Shown here: piece after piece, positions 13,701 through 25,243 of the stretch
Numbering within the stretch: the first letter of the stretch is position 1
How the letters are laid out: each line of letters begins with the position of its first letter
Origin: Liolophura sinensis
Taxonomy: Eukaryota; Mollusca; Polyplacophora; Chitonida; Chitonidae
Direction of reading: 5' to 3'
DNA length: 64,000 nucleotides
Assembly (NCBI RefSeq): GCF_032854445.1
Contig: NC_088303.1
Location: forward strand, 32,187,501 to 32,251,500
Notes under the pieces: model-generated
Told to the model about the DNA's origin: nothing
Seen by the model: the letters and a program-made list of their open reading frames with translations, nothing else
The model's database searches: none
Program-made: the position numbers and the translations under genes

Positions 13701-14479
13701 TCGCCAGGCTCAACTCACCAAAAGCCTCGTGAATTCTCGCTGTCACCGAGAACCTCAAAGACAACGCGCGATCACCTGCCTTTACTATATGTTCAGCACG
13801 TTCTCAAAACAACCCCACAACATCTGTCTTTCCACATGCCCCTGTGATGTTTTCATCTGTTTCACAAGAATTAAACATCCAAACACCGTGATAAATTACC
13901 AGTGCAACACACTTTATTTGTTTTTCTGAGCCTTGTTTTCATCATTCCTATGTGTGTGTGTATATATGTGGCTACCGTTACTCTTGGTTTGTACACAAAT
14001 CACGTGACTACAACATCTGAAACAGGCCCTTGATATTCATCTTGCCTGTCAACGCTGGGACTAAGTTACACAAGCGCAGTACTTTTTCATGCTATTTATG
14101 TATTCATGTCAGCTTAAACTGTCCCCGGTAGAACTGAAATCATAGCATTTTGTCACCACTATGGTGTCCAGGTTTCAGTTCTGTCAGGGAGTCTGATTTG
14201 TTTTAACAGGCTACACAGTTACGTTAGATAAACTGATAGTGTGTCACCCGCCTATAATTATTTTGGGACAATATCGTGACATTTGCCTTCCAGATCTCTG
14301 ATTACAACTTATTCACTTTCGCAAGAGTATCCTGTGGAAGAATTAAAAACTGAATATACAGAACCATTCGAGAAATGCTTATCAAAAATTGCCTTTTGAA
14401 CATGATCAACAGCGTTGAGAAGGGGTGAGGAAAAAATGTACTTAATCTCAATTCCAGCTATGTTGGGAATTTGTAAATC
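10736..14479. other. Intergenic, no supported gene
   Basis: Unique AT-rich DNA. Overlapping short minus-strand ORFs at 10.85-11.40 kb occupy three frames at once and match nothing I know. The candidate exon at 13.57-13.70 kb is listed separately. Confidence 0.55.
13566..13698 (-). other. Unproven candidate coding exon (short hydrophobic N-terminus)
   Basis: ATG at 13698 (A at -3) opens a frame beginning MWSYGAMLIVAVSGGCKEE and ends at a good donor, GCGG|GTGAGC, GT at 13565-13564, phase 1. The first 15 residues are hydrophobic but lack a basic N-terminus. The reading frame is open upstream as well and runs past the donor for 98 codons in all. I do not recognise it and found no partner exon. 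It could be chance. Confidence 0.15.
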
Positions 14480-15090
14480 ATAGGAGTTACCAAATCGTCA
14501 GTTCTAGGCAAACGTTCACTGTGTTCGCATCTGGTGGTTTTAAACACACGGTTACCATGTCCCTTGGGCTCTTGACAAATGTTTACTGTGTCCTATATTT
14601 CTGGCCAAGATTTTTCCGCGTTAGCTGGTGGTTCGGCACAAATGTTGATCATGTCAGCGGCAGTTGCCCTGACAAGCATGTCAGTCCGAAGCAACCGTGT
14701 CCAGTGGTTTTGGACTAACTTTTACCGTGTCAGTCGGTGGTTCTATGCAACCGTTTACAATGTCCAGTGGTTCTGCACAAACACGGTTACCATGTCAGTC
14801 ATTGGATCTAGAGAAAGGTTTACAGTTCATTGGTTGTAAACTATTTTTTACTGTTCCAGTTGGTGGTTCTGAAACAAACGTTAACAATATCCAGTGGTTC
14901 TACACAAACGGTTACCATGTCAGTCATTGGTTCCAGAGAAAGGTTTACAAAGTCCAGTGGTTATATATTCTAACTTATACCGTGTTAGTCGTTGGTTCTG
15001 AACAAACGTTAACAACAACGTTCAATGGTTGTGGACTAGGTTGTACCGTGTCTGTCGGTGGTTATGGAGTCATGTTTACTGCGTAACGTG
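14480..15090. repeat. Degenerate repeat: ~31-bp units in a ~125-bp higher-order period
   Basis: Motifs such as CCAGTGGTTCT, CAGTCGGTGGTTCT and CACAAACGGTTACCATGTC recur about every 31 bp. Longer identical segments (GGTTACCATGTCAGTCATTGG-type at 14785 and 14910; AGAAAGGTTTACA at about 14812 and 14937) are 125 bp apart. Several overlapping ORFs here are by-products of the repeat. Confidence 0.8.
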
Positions 15091-15980
15091 CTCATGGACA
15101 AATGGATACAGCATTGTGTTGTTCTGGATGAAAGATTACCTTATTGAATGCGTATTTCTGAAACAAAAAATGTGTATGGTTTGGGCAAAATATTTACTTT
15201 GTCGTAAATTTTGTCGAAAATTCCGTGGTAAAGTATGTAAATTTTCAAGGCGAGGGGCAGCCAATGGTTGTACGATGTATTCACGAAAAACTGCCCCCTT
15301 GACTTGGTGCTCCTCCAGTGTTTTTGCTGCTCAGATAATGTTTTTCTTACTGATGTTTAACAAATGTTATGACGAGCTCTGTTCTAGAGTATACGAGGCA
15401 GTGTCGAATGCAAGACTAGTGTTGGTGAGTATCTTAATTACTGACAAAAGTACATGTACGTATAGTGTGTACATTTACGTATACGAATGGCGTGGAATTT
15501 GGCCACTCCCGTCCTGATGTTAATCGCTGTGTATGGAAACAAGCCAAACAAAAAGTTCCCATTGTTGGACATTTTGCACGTGTGAGTGTTAATTGGAAAA
15601 AAATTCGAAAGCAAAAAGCTTCCGGAAATGCGTGAAGGTAGATAAAAGTTCAGCACCCTTTTTGGTGTATGTTAGACAGCAGTCATCGATGTACTGCTAT
15701 CGTATACTGCGGTCTGGGATGTGCTGGACGCTGATGAGATACGACTGAAACAAAACCTTATCGTGTGAAATACTGATCACAACTTGGCTATGATGTTTGA
15801 TAGTAGAGAAAATTTTACATCAAGGTAGGTTGTCGTTCAAGACATGCACAGGCAGTTGCTACTATTGAAGCATTTACATGAACAGTCAGATTGTAGAGCA
15901 AATTTTAAGTTGTCATTCAAGACTTGCAATGGTCCTCCTGTTCAAGCATTTGCATGAACATGAAACCCTGTACGTGAAAA
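15091..15980. other. Intergenic, nothing recognised
   Basis: A 162-codon frame begins inside the adjoining repeat and runs to 15517. It has Cys/Lys/Trp-rich composition without any known domain and is treated as non-coding. Confidence 0.5.
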
Positions 15981-16125
15981 GGTCTGACAGCGGATGGTCA
16001 TGTTTTTTCCCCCGGTCTATGCCCGGATTCCTTCCACCATAATGCTGGCCGCCGTCGTATAAGTGAAATATTCTTGAGTACGGCGTAAAACACCAATCAA
16101 ATAAATAAATAAATAAATAACAGGA
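15981..16125 (+). mobile_element. SINE family A, 3' portion
   Basis: CAGCGGATGGTCATG, CCACCATAATGCTGGCCGCC, ATTCTTGAGTACGGCGTAAA and an (AAAT)n tail. Confidence 0.88.
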
Positions 16126-18551
16126 CCTGTTATGTATGATCATTTTTCACCACTCTGTCCCCGCTGCTCTGGTCTTACTCTCTATGGTGGAGTCTTTCAT
16201 ATCAAGAACGATGATGTATGGTGATGGACAAAAATGAAACTTTTTTGTACTACAGGAAAAAGAAAACGTTTGCAAAGAGATCTGGTGCCCAATAAAACTG
16301 CTGTACAAACTTCGCAGTGTGATGCCGTGTAGAATATTTCCCATTGTGATATTTTGTCTGTTGCATGTTACAAGAAACCGCGATTGAGGCTCCGTTACAG
16401 TTACAGTCTATGGCTGTGTAGAATGGATAATCATATAAGACACTATAGATTCCTGCTGTAAACACGCTGTCAGGTACGATTTTAGAAACAAATATGGAAG
16501 ATCGGACAAAAAAAAATAAAGAGGAAAAAAAGTTAGCTCAGGAGAATTAGCATTCTGCATGACTAAGAGAGAGAGAATTGTTGGGCAATTTGTTCTATTC
16601 AAAGTAACTAATCAGCAGAGAGCAGAAGAGAAGACAAGTACTTCGAGTAAACAGGAAATAATTGGTCTCAGCTGGCCTATATTTAACCCGATCGTCGGCA
16701 AGGAGACTAGACTCTTTGGTATCGGAGGTAGGAAAGCTGGATGGGTTGTGAGAAAGCAAAAACATTCCAGAGGCTTACTCTGTCGCTTAGTCGTCAGTCT
16801 GTGAGATTCTCAACGTTCCACCATTGCTAATGTCACGTAGTGCAGTATTCTCAAATAAAAATAAGCTGATGCTGAAGTATTTTGTCCTGTAAACTAATTC
16901 CTCTAATTTTATATGATAGCAATAGGCTTATTACCGTACATCGCAATAGTACATGTATTATCAAAGAAAGTAAAAACGGCGGATTGAAGTCTGGCGTGAA
17001 TGGTTTGAGCTTCGCCAATGTGCATGTATTCGCTAATTTACCCGCTATCTTATCGTGTCCAAACCCACCACCTGTCGACAAATTAAAGCTGTCAGGGGAT
17101 GTATGAATATAATTACAGATACATGTACTTTTCTTACATAACTTAGCAAGTCGTGCCTACTTCCGGTTTTGTTTTTGTCGCTTGTGCATGAAATGACCTT
17201 GACCTCATTAGTCAAGGCCACGGATGAATGACAGGATGGAACTAATCTGTGACAATGCCGTGCGGTCATGAACAGTAGTTGTTTCTGGTTGACCACAGAC
17301 GCGGACGGTGGGATGTGTTAATTGAATTACTTAATGAAGAAGACAATTAACCTAATGAAAAGAAGACCCGTGTATGTACCAGTGTGTGGACAATGTATAA
17401 CTACGTGTTAAACAACACAAGTGACATGACAGTTACACTTTTGCCACACATTCCAGCGAGTTTTACACCTACCCGGCAAACAAAAGGGAACTTTACCTTT
17501 TCGTTGTAAACGTATTGTTCTGCACATATATAAAGATGAATAACAAGAGATTTTTTTATCGTGGCTGTGTATTGTTCGGTAAGGAAATATGTTGAAAGGG
17601 TGGCTGTGTGATGAGTGAAAGGGAGAGGTATAACTGACAGAACGGTTTGAGGTACTCGGACGAGGAGTGGGGTATTTCATCACGTGACAAGAGGGTCTGC
17701 AGCTCACGGTTTACCGGCCCTTCACAATAGGATGTGGGAAAGGAGCGCGCGTAGCTGGAGCCACATGAAAGACGTCCTCTGTCTTATCTATCCTGCAGAG
17801 AAAAGAACCTGTGAAAAGTAGGATTTGTGTGGCGGGATGCATAAAGACAAGTGAGCGTAATCCAAACAGCACGTCCCTTCGTCAAACAAAGTGAAAGCCT
17901 TAATGTTACCTACGTGTGACGGCTTGTTTGTGCGGAGGCCAGTTCGCAGCTGACCTCGTGACACCCGGACTGACACGTCGTTTGGCGGTGTCCGGGACGT
18001 GCTCGTCTCTAGGCGGTCACGCCCGCCGAACCAAGGCGCCCAGTTCCGGGTTGTAGTGGCGCCAGAAAATTCAACCCATTCAGCAAAAGGTACATGTAGA
18101 AACATACAAGTCTATGGTGCAGGAAACCATCAGGCTACTGCATGTTGTTGGGGGCAACATGGTGAGATCTGTAGAGTAAAATTTAGATTTCTTCTGGATT
18201 GTTGTTTAAAGCCAAACTCTAGAATTTTCCACTTTTACAATGACAGTCAGCATTATGGATGGAAAAAACCGGGGTGCCGGAGTACACCGCACGTGGCGCA
18301 CAAGATATGAGGACGACAAGTGGTCTTCAACGAACGTCAGACTGAAGGACATTGTCACAAAGGCCTCACAAGCAGTGAAAGCCTTGGAATCTATAAATTC
18401 TCTGTCCAGGTTGAACCCACACCTCAGATATATCATCGATTGAAAGGCAGTAAATATAAGAATATTTTAGCATCGTCAGCACGATTCAGGTATGAACCTA
18501 ATTATTACAGGCGAATATCTCAAATCAGTTGTTGACAAAACATTATTATAC
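16126..18551. other. Intergenic; decayed SINE near 18.2 kb
   Basis: No coding signal. ATGACAGTCAGCATTATGGA near 18.24 kb is a remnant of the SINE family A body in antisense. Confidence 0.55.
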
Positions 18552-18692
18552 AATTATTCGATTGGTATTTTACGCTACACTCAACAATATTTCAGCAGCT
18601 TTAAACATTAAGCGGGCAGGTTTCCTTCCACCTTAATGGGTCGTATGAGTAAAATATTCTTAAGCGTAAAGCACCAATCAAATAAATAAATA
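18552..18692. mobile_element. Two SINE family A 3' ends in inverted orientation
   Basis: The left half reads as a minus-strand copy (CGATTGGTATTTTACGCTAC) and the right half as a plus-strand copy ending in CACCAATCAAATAAATAAAT. They meet near 18.61 kb, so the whole is an imperfect palindrome. Confidence 0.7.
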
Positions 18693-18911
18693 CTGTCTCT
18701 AAGATGTATTTTACACAAGAAATATTATTTAAAAGAATCAAAAGCATAACCATTCTTCATCACGTGTGACGTGAATCAGTTCCATGCATAGTGGCATGAT
18801 ATCTGTGGGTAAATCCTCAACTTGAGTTAAGCTAATGTGAGTGTGGCCTGTATAAGAATAGGCCCCGCACATGTATGACGTCAAAGTTGCAAGCGCTCAC
18901 ATACCGACATG

Positions 18912-19250
18912 TTCGTTCATGAGTGAGTGAGTGCTTGGGGTTTAACGTCGTACTCAACAATTTTTCAGTCATATGACGACGAAGGAATCCTTAGGGTGCA
19001 TGTGCGTGCAATGTGCCTCCTTGTTGCAGGACGGATTTCCACCGCTCTTTTATTTAGTGCTGTTTCACTGAGACGACTTACCGAAGGCAAGTAAGACGCC
19101 CCGCCCGAGCCATTATAATGATACGGGTCAACCAGTCGTCGCACTATCCCCTTCATGCTGAACGCCAAGCGAGGAAGTTACAACTTCCTCTTTTAAAGTC
19201 TTAGGTGTGAATCGATCAAGGATTGATCCTGGATCAATTGTTAACAGAAC
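18912..19250 (-). mobile_element. tRNA-derived SINE, family B
   Basis: The plus strand starts with GAGTGAGTGAGTGCTTGGGG and TTTAACGTCGTACTCAACAA and runs through GACGACTTACCGAAGGCAAG and CCAGTCGTCGCACTATCCCC to AACTTCCTCTTTTAAAGTC. It is the reverse complement of the 20.6-kb element over about 330 bp, though the tRNA-like head is degraded. Confidence 0.82.
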
Positions 19251-19713
19251 AATACTGTACCTAGAACGTCATTATTGGTTGACGGATGGTATACGAATCT
19301 CCGTTTCGATGCATAGATTGACAAATCCAGATCGTGTTTGTTGAAAATTTTAAATGTGCCTGATCCATGATCTGTCAGGTGACGTGAAGGCAACAGTCCC
19401 TAATTTAGGGAATTATCATTGAACACACCTACACGCGCGAACAGACAGCCGAGATAAAGACCGAAACTATAGGGCCTTTCTATTTCTTTCCCCTTTCAAT
19501 ACATTTTAATTCTTCGGTTTCCCACAATCATTAAATGACATAACTGTCTAGTTAAGCTTAATTTACGTGACAAACTTGTCTGTCATGGGTACTAGAAAAG
19601 CCTTTTGCTTAATCTCCATAATGGGTCTGCCTAATCACAAACATATGCTGCCTCGTTGTGACTATCAGATCTGACCAATGAGGTCGCTAGTTTGAAGGCA
19701 TATATTTAATCCA

Positions 19714-19959
19714 TACACTCAAAAATAATGTTAATTTTAATAGAAAGTCTGTTGAGTGATGACAGAATGTATTCTGTATTGCAGCGGATTGTTCTGTTAA
19801 ATATAACCCACATATTCTGTTAATTCAACATAAAGATTCTATTAGACTAACAGGATATTATGTTGAATATGACAGAATATTATTATAACAGAATACATTC
19901 TATCATCACTCAGACAACATACTTTCTGTTAAAATAAACAGATTACTTTTTTGAGTGTA
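19714..19959. mobile_element. MITE, 242 bp, TA target duplication (family 1)
   Basis: Left end TA|CACTCAAAAATAATG and right end TTTTTTGAGTG|TA are inverted repeats flanked by TA. Internal parts are also inverted: AACAGAAAGT-like and ATGATGACAGAATG-like arms near each end, around an AT-rich centre. Non-coding, with the look of a Tc1/mariner-type non-autonomous element. Confidence 0.85.
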
Positions 19960-19984
19960 TATTTATTTTTTTGTTTTCCTCCCG

Positions 19985-20195
19985 CAAAAAACACTTGTAT
20001 GAACACAAACTTGTGTTCTTTCCAACAAAAGTCTTGTGTCATATTTTAACATTTGTGTTGTGTTAAATTAACACAAGGTCTTGCTTGATTTTTATTATTT
20101 ACTAATACAAATTGTGTACTTGACATTTATTTATAATACGTTTGTGTTGGGGTAACACTGGGTTGAATGAAACAGCACAAGTTGTAGTTGTGTTA
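19985..20195. repeat. Possible decayed palindromic element (AACACAAG / CTTGTGTT motifs)
   Basis: CTTGTGTT and AACACAAG cores appear about nine times in both orientations in 210 bp, next to the family 1 MITE. Terminal repeats are not clear enough to define an element. Confidence 0.4.
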
Positions 20196-20430
20196 GATTT
20201 TGTGTGCAGAGCCCGAGGGAAACAGGCTGCCATACCTCCGACTGTAGATGCAGCCAGCATGAGTTGGATTTGAACTCGCCCACGGAAGCCCTCCTCTTCG
20301 AACCCAACTCTCAATGTTTCGCAAGAAGGTATCTGGTGAAGATATGGGCGGTTTCCTCCGCCTCACTGTCACAAAGGTGAAACATTCTTAAAGACGGTAA
20401 TAAACACCAATCAATCAACAAATCAGTCAT
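20195..20430. mobile_element. Decayed SINE family A segments
   Basis: GTGCAGAGCCCGAGGGAAAC and CCAGCATGAGTTGGATTTGA match the antisense head of family A. A second part, from GGGCGGTTTCCTCCGCC to TAAACACCAATCAATCAAC, matches a sense tail. Probably a rearranged or nested pair. Confidence 0.55.
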
Positions 20431-20554
20431 CGCAGAGGTCACAAACAGATCCAGATTCTCTCTTGATGTATATTCCTGGCGACAAAGGTTGTAATCCAGT
20501 CATAAATATGAACGGTATTTTCAGCAGATTTTTCCTTTATTACAACCCTTGACA

Positions 20555-20903
20555 GGCCCCGGTAGCACTGTTGGTAGAGCGTCCGCTTTGGGAGAGGTAG
20601 ATCCAGGGTCAATTCTGGATCAAGTCACACCTAAGACCTTAAAAGAGGAAGTCGTAACTTCCTAGTTTGGCGTTCGGCGAGAAGGGGATAGTGCAACGAC
20701 TGGTTGACCCCTATGAGTATAATGGCTGGGGTTTGGCGGATTACTTGCTAAGGCGTCTCAGTAAAGCAGCACTAGATAAAGCACTAGATAAAAGAGCGGT
20801 GGAAATCAATCACGCAACAAAGAGCCACATTACATGCCAGGGTTCCTTCGTCGTCATATGACTGAAAAATTGTTAACCCCAAGCACTCACTCACTCACTC
20901 TTT
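20555..20903 (+). mobile_element. tRNA-derived SINE, family B, near full length
   Basis: Head GGCCCCGGTAGCACTGTTGG with TAGAGCGTCCGC is tRNA-like with a good box A. The body matches the 18.9-kb copy in opposite orientation (AACGACTGGTTGACCCCTAT, AAGAGCGGTGGAAATCAATC, TTCGTCGTCATATGACTGAA) and the end is a CACTCACTCACT run. A small internal duplication (AAAGCACTAGATAAA) is present. Confidence 0.88.
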
Positions 20904-23900
20904 ATTATAATATTCCGTCCAATATTTCACAACACACAAACGCATAAATATATAGATTCCATCAACATTTATTCCTTATATTCTCTTCTTATCGCTTCTC
21001 CGTTCACAAAATATTAATGTCTTTTTGCTATGTATATATATTTATGTATATATAAATAATTGTAAATGAAGTCATTTCGTTAACATCCAAATAAACCAAA
21101 AAAGAAATTCAAGATCCCAAATCGTTGGTGAACATATAGTCCGATGTTGTGGTATTTATAGTGACAAGAAATGCTAGAGCAGGCACACTGACCAAAACTG
21201 GCAAGATGCGCATCAGTTTCATACCTGCACAGTATAGCCAGAGTTATGCAGTATATATACACAGCGTGGACATGTGAGAATTTCATTTAGCCAAATTAAA
21301 GATATTTAATTTGAAATGAACTGGTTTGAAAATCATTATAAATTGCATTATAAAAAAGAAAACAACAAACAACTAAGGATTTCAAATAGAAACTCCAAAA
21401 TTTGGCAAGTATAAGTTTGCTGGTCCAATTTACCCTCAAAACACCAGGCTGACCAATATAGGACCTAGGGTTGCCCATGATATACACCATTCTTGAACGG
21501 GAGATAGATTTCATCATCTTAATTTGCGCAACATCAAAATCTTGCTGAAAATGAAAAATAAACCTATGATAAGATTATGTCATCTAGTGAAATACTCCAT
21601 AAAATGTCACAACACATAAAAATGAATGTCGGCGAGAGATGCGTTGAGGATGGCTTTGATCAGCAGCCGGAGTGGTCAGGGCAATCAGACAAGGTACCAG
21701 GAGAAACATGAATCTCTGAAGTATCTCCATATTTAATAATCGGTATCACATGATTCCATCACGTCTACCACGAGATATAGCGTTAATCATGCAGTCCAGT
21801 CAAATGTCATGATATTGGCCATATGTACTATACATCACTTCCGGTTCCACATATTTCTATAGTACGCAACAGTACGGCACCAAATTTGGGTGACACGCTT
21901 TGTAGTATCAGTCATCTTGGATTCCAGTCCCCTCAAACGTCTGCCGTGAACATCGACATCAACGGTATATGCAACGGTACACAACGGATTTGGTTGACAA
22001 CGTTTCATGGCATCAGCCATCTTGGATTCCTGTCCCTTCAAACCTATGCCACGAACAACAGTATACGCTGACCGTCCTGGTGAACATCGTCATAAAACTC
22101 AGTAAGAGTCACGCTGTCTGTATCTAATGCCGAATTTGCTTAGCACGTAAATGTTTCTTTCAGATTGTTAAAAGTTTGCTTTAGAATATCACTCTTTCAT
22201 GACTGGGTCACGATTTCCCAACATCCGTGACTGTTGCTTATATCCAGCATCCCGCTAACATTTCTTCTCGCCACTCTCATATCTAGATGTTCTATTAGAA
22301 CTCGAGCATCTGAGATCCTTTTTGTCCTCCGGTGGTGGAGATTTCCCTTCATGAACTGTAAAGATACGACATGTGATATTATTTCTATGGGTATATATGT
22401 TAATACGATCCATTACGGATTTCAACAGAAAATAAATCTTGGCTAATTGTATTAAAATATTTCGGCACTGAAAAATTTGAGAAAACACACATACACGGTT
22501 AAATTGGCTACGAGCATCTCTTGGGTGTAACTAGATATATATAAAAAGAAAGGCCTGTACTCTTGAGGTGAATATTGTGTAGCGATGCAAGACATATCTG
22601 CGCATGATCACATTAGAAGTATATGGTTACATGCTAGTAGCATTTCAGAAAATATAACGCAAAACACAACCCTCGTCCTCAAGCTACATATATATACGGG
22701 CATGACATGTCTGCTCCGTTCCGATCCTTCAAGCTAAGAAACGATACAAGGGCTAAAAACCTGGAGATGTTTGCCGAGGGCTACCTCAACCTCGTTCTTT
22801 TTTTCGGATTCAAGTCTGAAAGCGCTCGGTCGCGTGTCGTCCCGTCTAAATGGCAGAATAAACATATTGTAATTAGACCCCCCACGACGTACCTCCACTT
22901 TGACAGACTCGTAAGTGTCGGTCGGCGAAAGGGAGACGCTGGGAGGAGCCTTGTCGATTTTATTCGGGGGAAGGGGGGGGGATATCTATTGTCGATTTCT
23001 CTGAACGCGCTGATTGACTGGTATTCTAGCGGGAGGTCGGGGTATATAACCACTGCTGTTTATTCTTCCAGCTTGCTCAATCCTCACAGTTCCAATGGCC
23101 CTCTTTACTTCGGTCTTCGCTTCTGTTTGGATATGACTCAATGAATGGAATCGAAGGGTCTTTACCGAACAGGGGACACATTTGAACGTGGCGCGGACAA
23201 TGTAAAACTTTTTGTGCCATTATAGTGGGCCATGTCGCGCCATTGTCTCTCCTCATGCATTGGAGAAGCGTCGCTAAATAAGTAAACAAGCCTTTTTACA
23301 GCGTCTCTATAGGTGTTTCGCGGAGCAGAGGGAAGTATGGATTAGTGGAAATTTGTAAGAGAGCCCAGAAGATAGGCCGTTCTCACATGGAAATTATTAT
23401 AGGCGACTTTACTGAGATCTGACGCACGGCAAGAGATGGCAAAATGAGGCAAATTTCACCCAAATATCGGATTTTCTCTCGGGCTTAGTGTCGACCTGCC
23501 AGGACGGCACGATTTGAGGGAACCACAATAAACGCTGAGGGAGGTTCAGAGGAGAATTGAGCGAGGATAACGAAGTCGGTGGCGATATGCTACTGTTCAG
23601 ACGTCCCGTATTCAATATATCTATAATAGCGACCACACGTAAACTGTAAGTAAAATAGAATATCAAAACCCATGTAATGAATACCGCCCATGGCGTTTTC
23701 CATAGGACAACGTAACGGCCATCACGCCTCAGTCTTTACGCGACTGTGGCCCCTCTTCTCGCAACATTTACAGTAGCACTGACTTCGACAGTATCAATGA
23801 CTCTTGCTCCCGTGTTCTCTGGCAGGAAGTCATGTTCCCGGAAATGCCCCCTGAACTTGAAGTACCCCCCAGACTTTAGCAATACCCAAAAAGCTTTACT

Positions 23901-24669
23901 GTCTATTAGCGACGAGGAATTCTTGAGTACGACGTAAAACACCGATGAAATAAATAAATAAATAAATGACGACCATGAATAATACATTTGTCCCTGAATC
24001 AAGCTGCTCAATAGTCTGACAACAAGGGACTAACACTATCCGCACCTTCACCTCTATATCCCCAAGCAGGTTTTCTTTAACTTTACCTGGAATTTTGTTG
24101 CTGATTGCAAACAGGTCTCCCCAAACACCAGTCATCTGCCGACGGAGACTTGAATACCCTGAGCTCTGTAATCTTCCATCTGACTAAGTCGTCATTCCAT
24201 GATTATGAACAATCAAATTCACAATGTTCCTGATTGTTAGTCCATCAAAGTTTTAAAACAAAGAAAAAGAAGCCAAATGTTGTGGCAAATGTGGCAAGGA
24301 GGTGCCTTATTGTCTTTATCCTCCCGATTTGAATAGAAAAAATCAAAAATATGAGGTCGCACAGTCTGAGGAGCATTAACGGTAAGTAATACTTTACAAA
24401 ATCACTGACAAGAATACAGCATATTTCTCGCCAGCAGAACATCTGAAACACACGACACGAAACATATGTAAAACGGCTACATAACACTATAATCTCCTCC
24501 ATTTCGCTACTGTCTACTTAGCTCCCCTTGCCGCTAGGCGGAGCCATATGAGACAGTCTCACCCCACCCACGTGGCACGTCCGGCAGGAGATCTGAATGT
24601 TACAAATTTCACAGACGAACATTACTTTTTTCTGCTTCAACGCTATGGAGATTCTCGGGCATCACACCG
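20904..24669. other. 3' flank of irx, no gene recognised
   Basis: A 145-codon plus-strand frame at 22707-23144 lies in a local GC-rich patch that also has TATATAA near 23.04 kb. It matches no family I know and has an open minus-strand shadow. SINE tail at 23.91 kb. Otherwise AT-rich unique DNA. Confidence 0.5.
23913..23968 (+). mobile_element. SINE family A tail fragment
   Basis: GGAATTCTTGAGTACGACGT followed by AAAACACCGATGAAATAAAT and an (AAAT)n run. Confidence 0.75.
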
Positions 24670-24675
24670 TTTAAT
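24670..24675 (-). terminator. Possible irx polyadenylation signal (ATTAAA)
   Basis: ATTAAA on the minus strand, about 115 nt past the irx stop codon. It is the nearest recognisable hexamer; the canonical AATAAA is not seen until far downstream (near 23.06 kb). A 3' UTR this short would be unusual for an Irx gene, so a distal site may be used instead. Confidence 0.25.
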
Positions 24676-24788
24676 ATCCATGCAGAGAGGGTCACAAGGA
24701 CACTGTTAGGTTCGTGGCAACACACGGGCGAAGGTTCAGTACGGTGACGCACTGTGAAACGCGGTCTGGCGCCAGATTCCATTGACGA

Positions 24789-25243
24789 CTACTGCTGCCC
24801 AGAGGAAGGCGCCACTGATGGGGCGAACGTCTGCGAAGAGTCAAAAGAGTAAATAGAGGAATTCGTATTTTTTGTACGCGTGGAAGGTGTTTCTGACGCC
24901 ACTGTCTCTGCTATGGACCAAATCCGTGGTTTACTAGCCGTCAAGGAGTCGTTGGCTATGGGCGATTTCGCCGTGTCGAGATCGGGAGTGTGGAGGCGCG
25001 ATCCCAGCGGAGAGGCCACCGTCAGGTCCTCGGGAACAACGCCGCTCTGACGTAACTGGGGCGGCGAGAGTTGATCAACGGAGAGAACGCTATCTCTCCG
25101 CAGCACGTGAGGTGACGTCACATCCTGTTCACTGGCACAGGAGTTTGGAGAGGATTCATCTATCCCACCGAGTCTCGGGGACAACGAAAGATGATGGTCG
25201 ACGCTAGGGGCCTTCACGGAGGTTCCACTAAGGAAGGTATCTT
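24789..25243 (-). CDS. irx: irx coding exon 4: C-terminal region with [10 protein letters not shown] block (residues 217-367)
   Basis: Acceptor TTTCGTCTGTTTCCAG ends at 25244. The first two bases complete a Glu codon begun by the last G of exon 3, so the phase 1 junction is exact. The exon encodes 150 further residues and ends in TAG at 24791-24789. There are about eight Ser/Thr-Pro sites, typical of kinase-regulated Irx tails, and [13 protein letters not shown] at residues 321-333, matching the KPKIWSLAET block conserved in fly and vertebrate Irx. No good splice donor lies near the stop, so this is probably the terminal coding exon. The protein ends only 34 residues after the conserved block. 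Confidence 0.9.

Noticed and set aside
14521-15086. Overlapping ORFs of 65-129 codons
   Set aside because: By-products of the 31/125-bp repeat; three frames overlap with related translations.
15029-15517. 162-codon plus-strand ORF
   Set aside because: Starts inside a tandem repeat, has no known domain, and has biased composition.
22707-23144. 145-codon plus-strand ORF
   Set aside because: No recognisable domain or splice context; the antisense strand is also open for 90 codons, so the GC-rich composition alone explains it.
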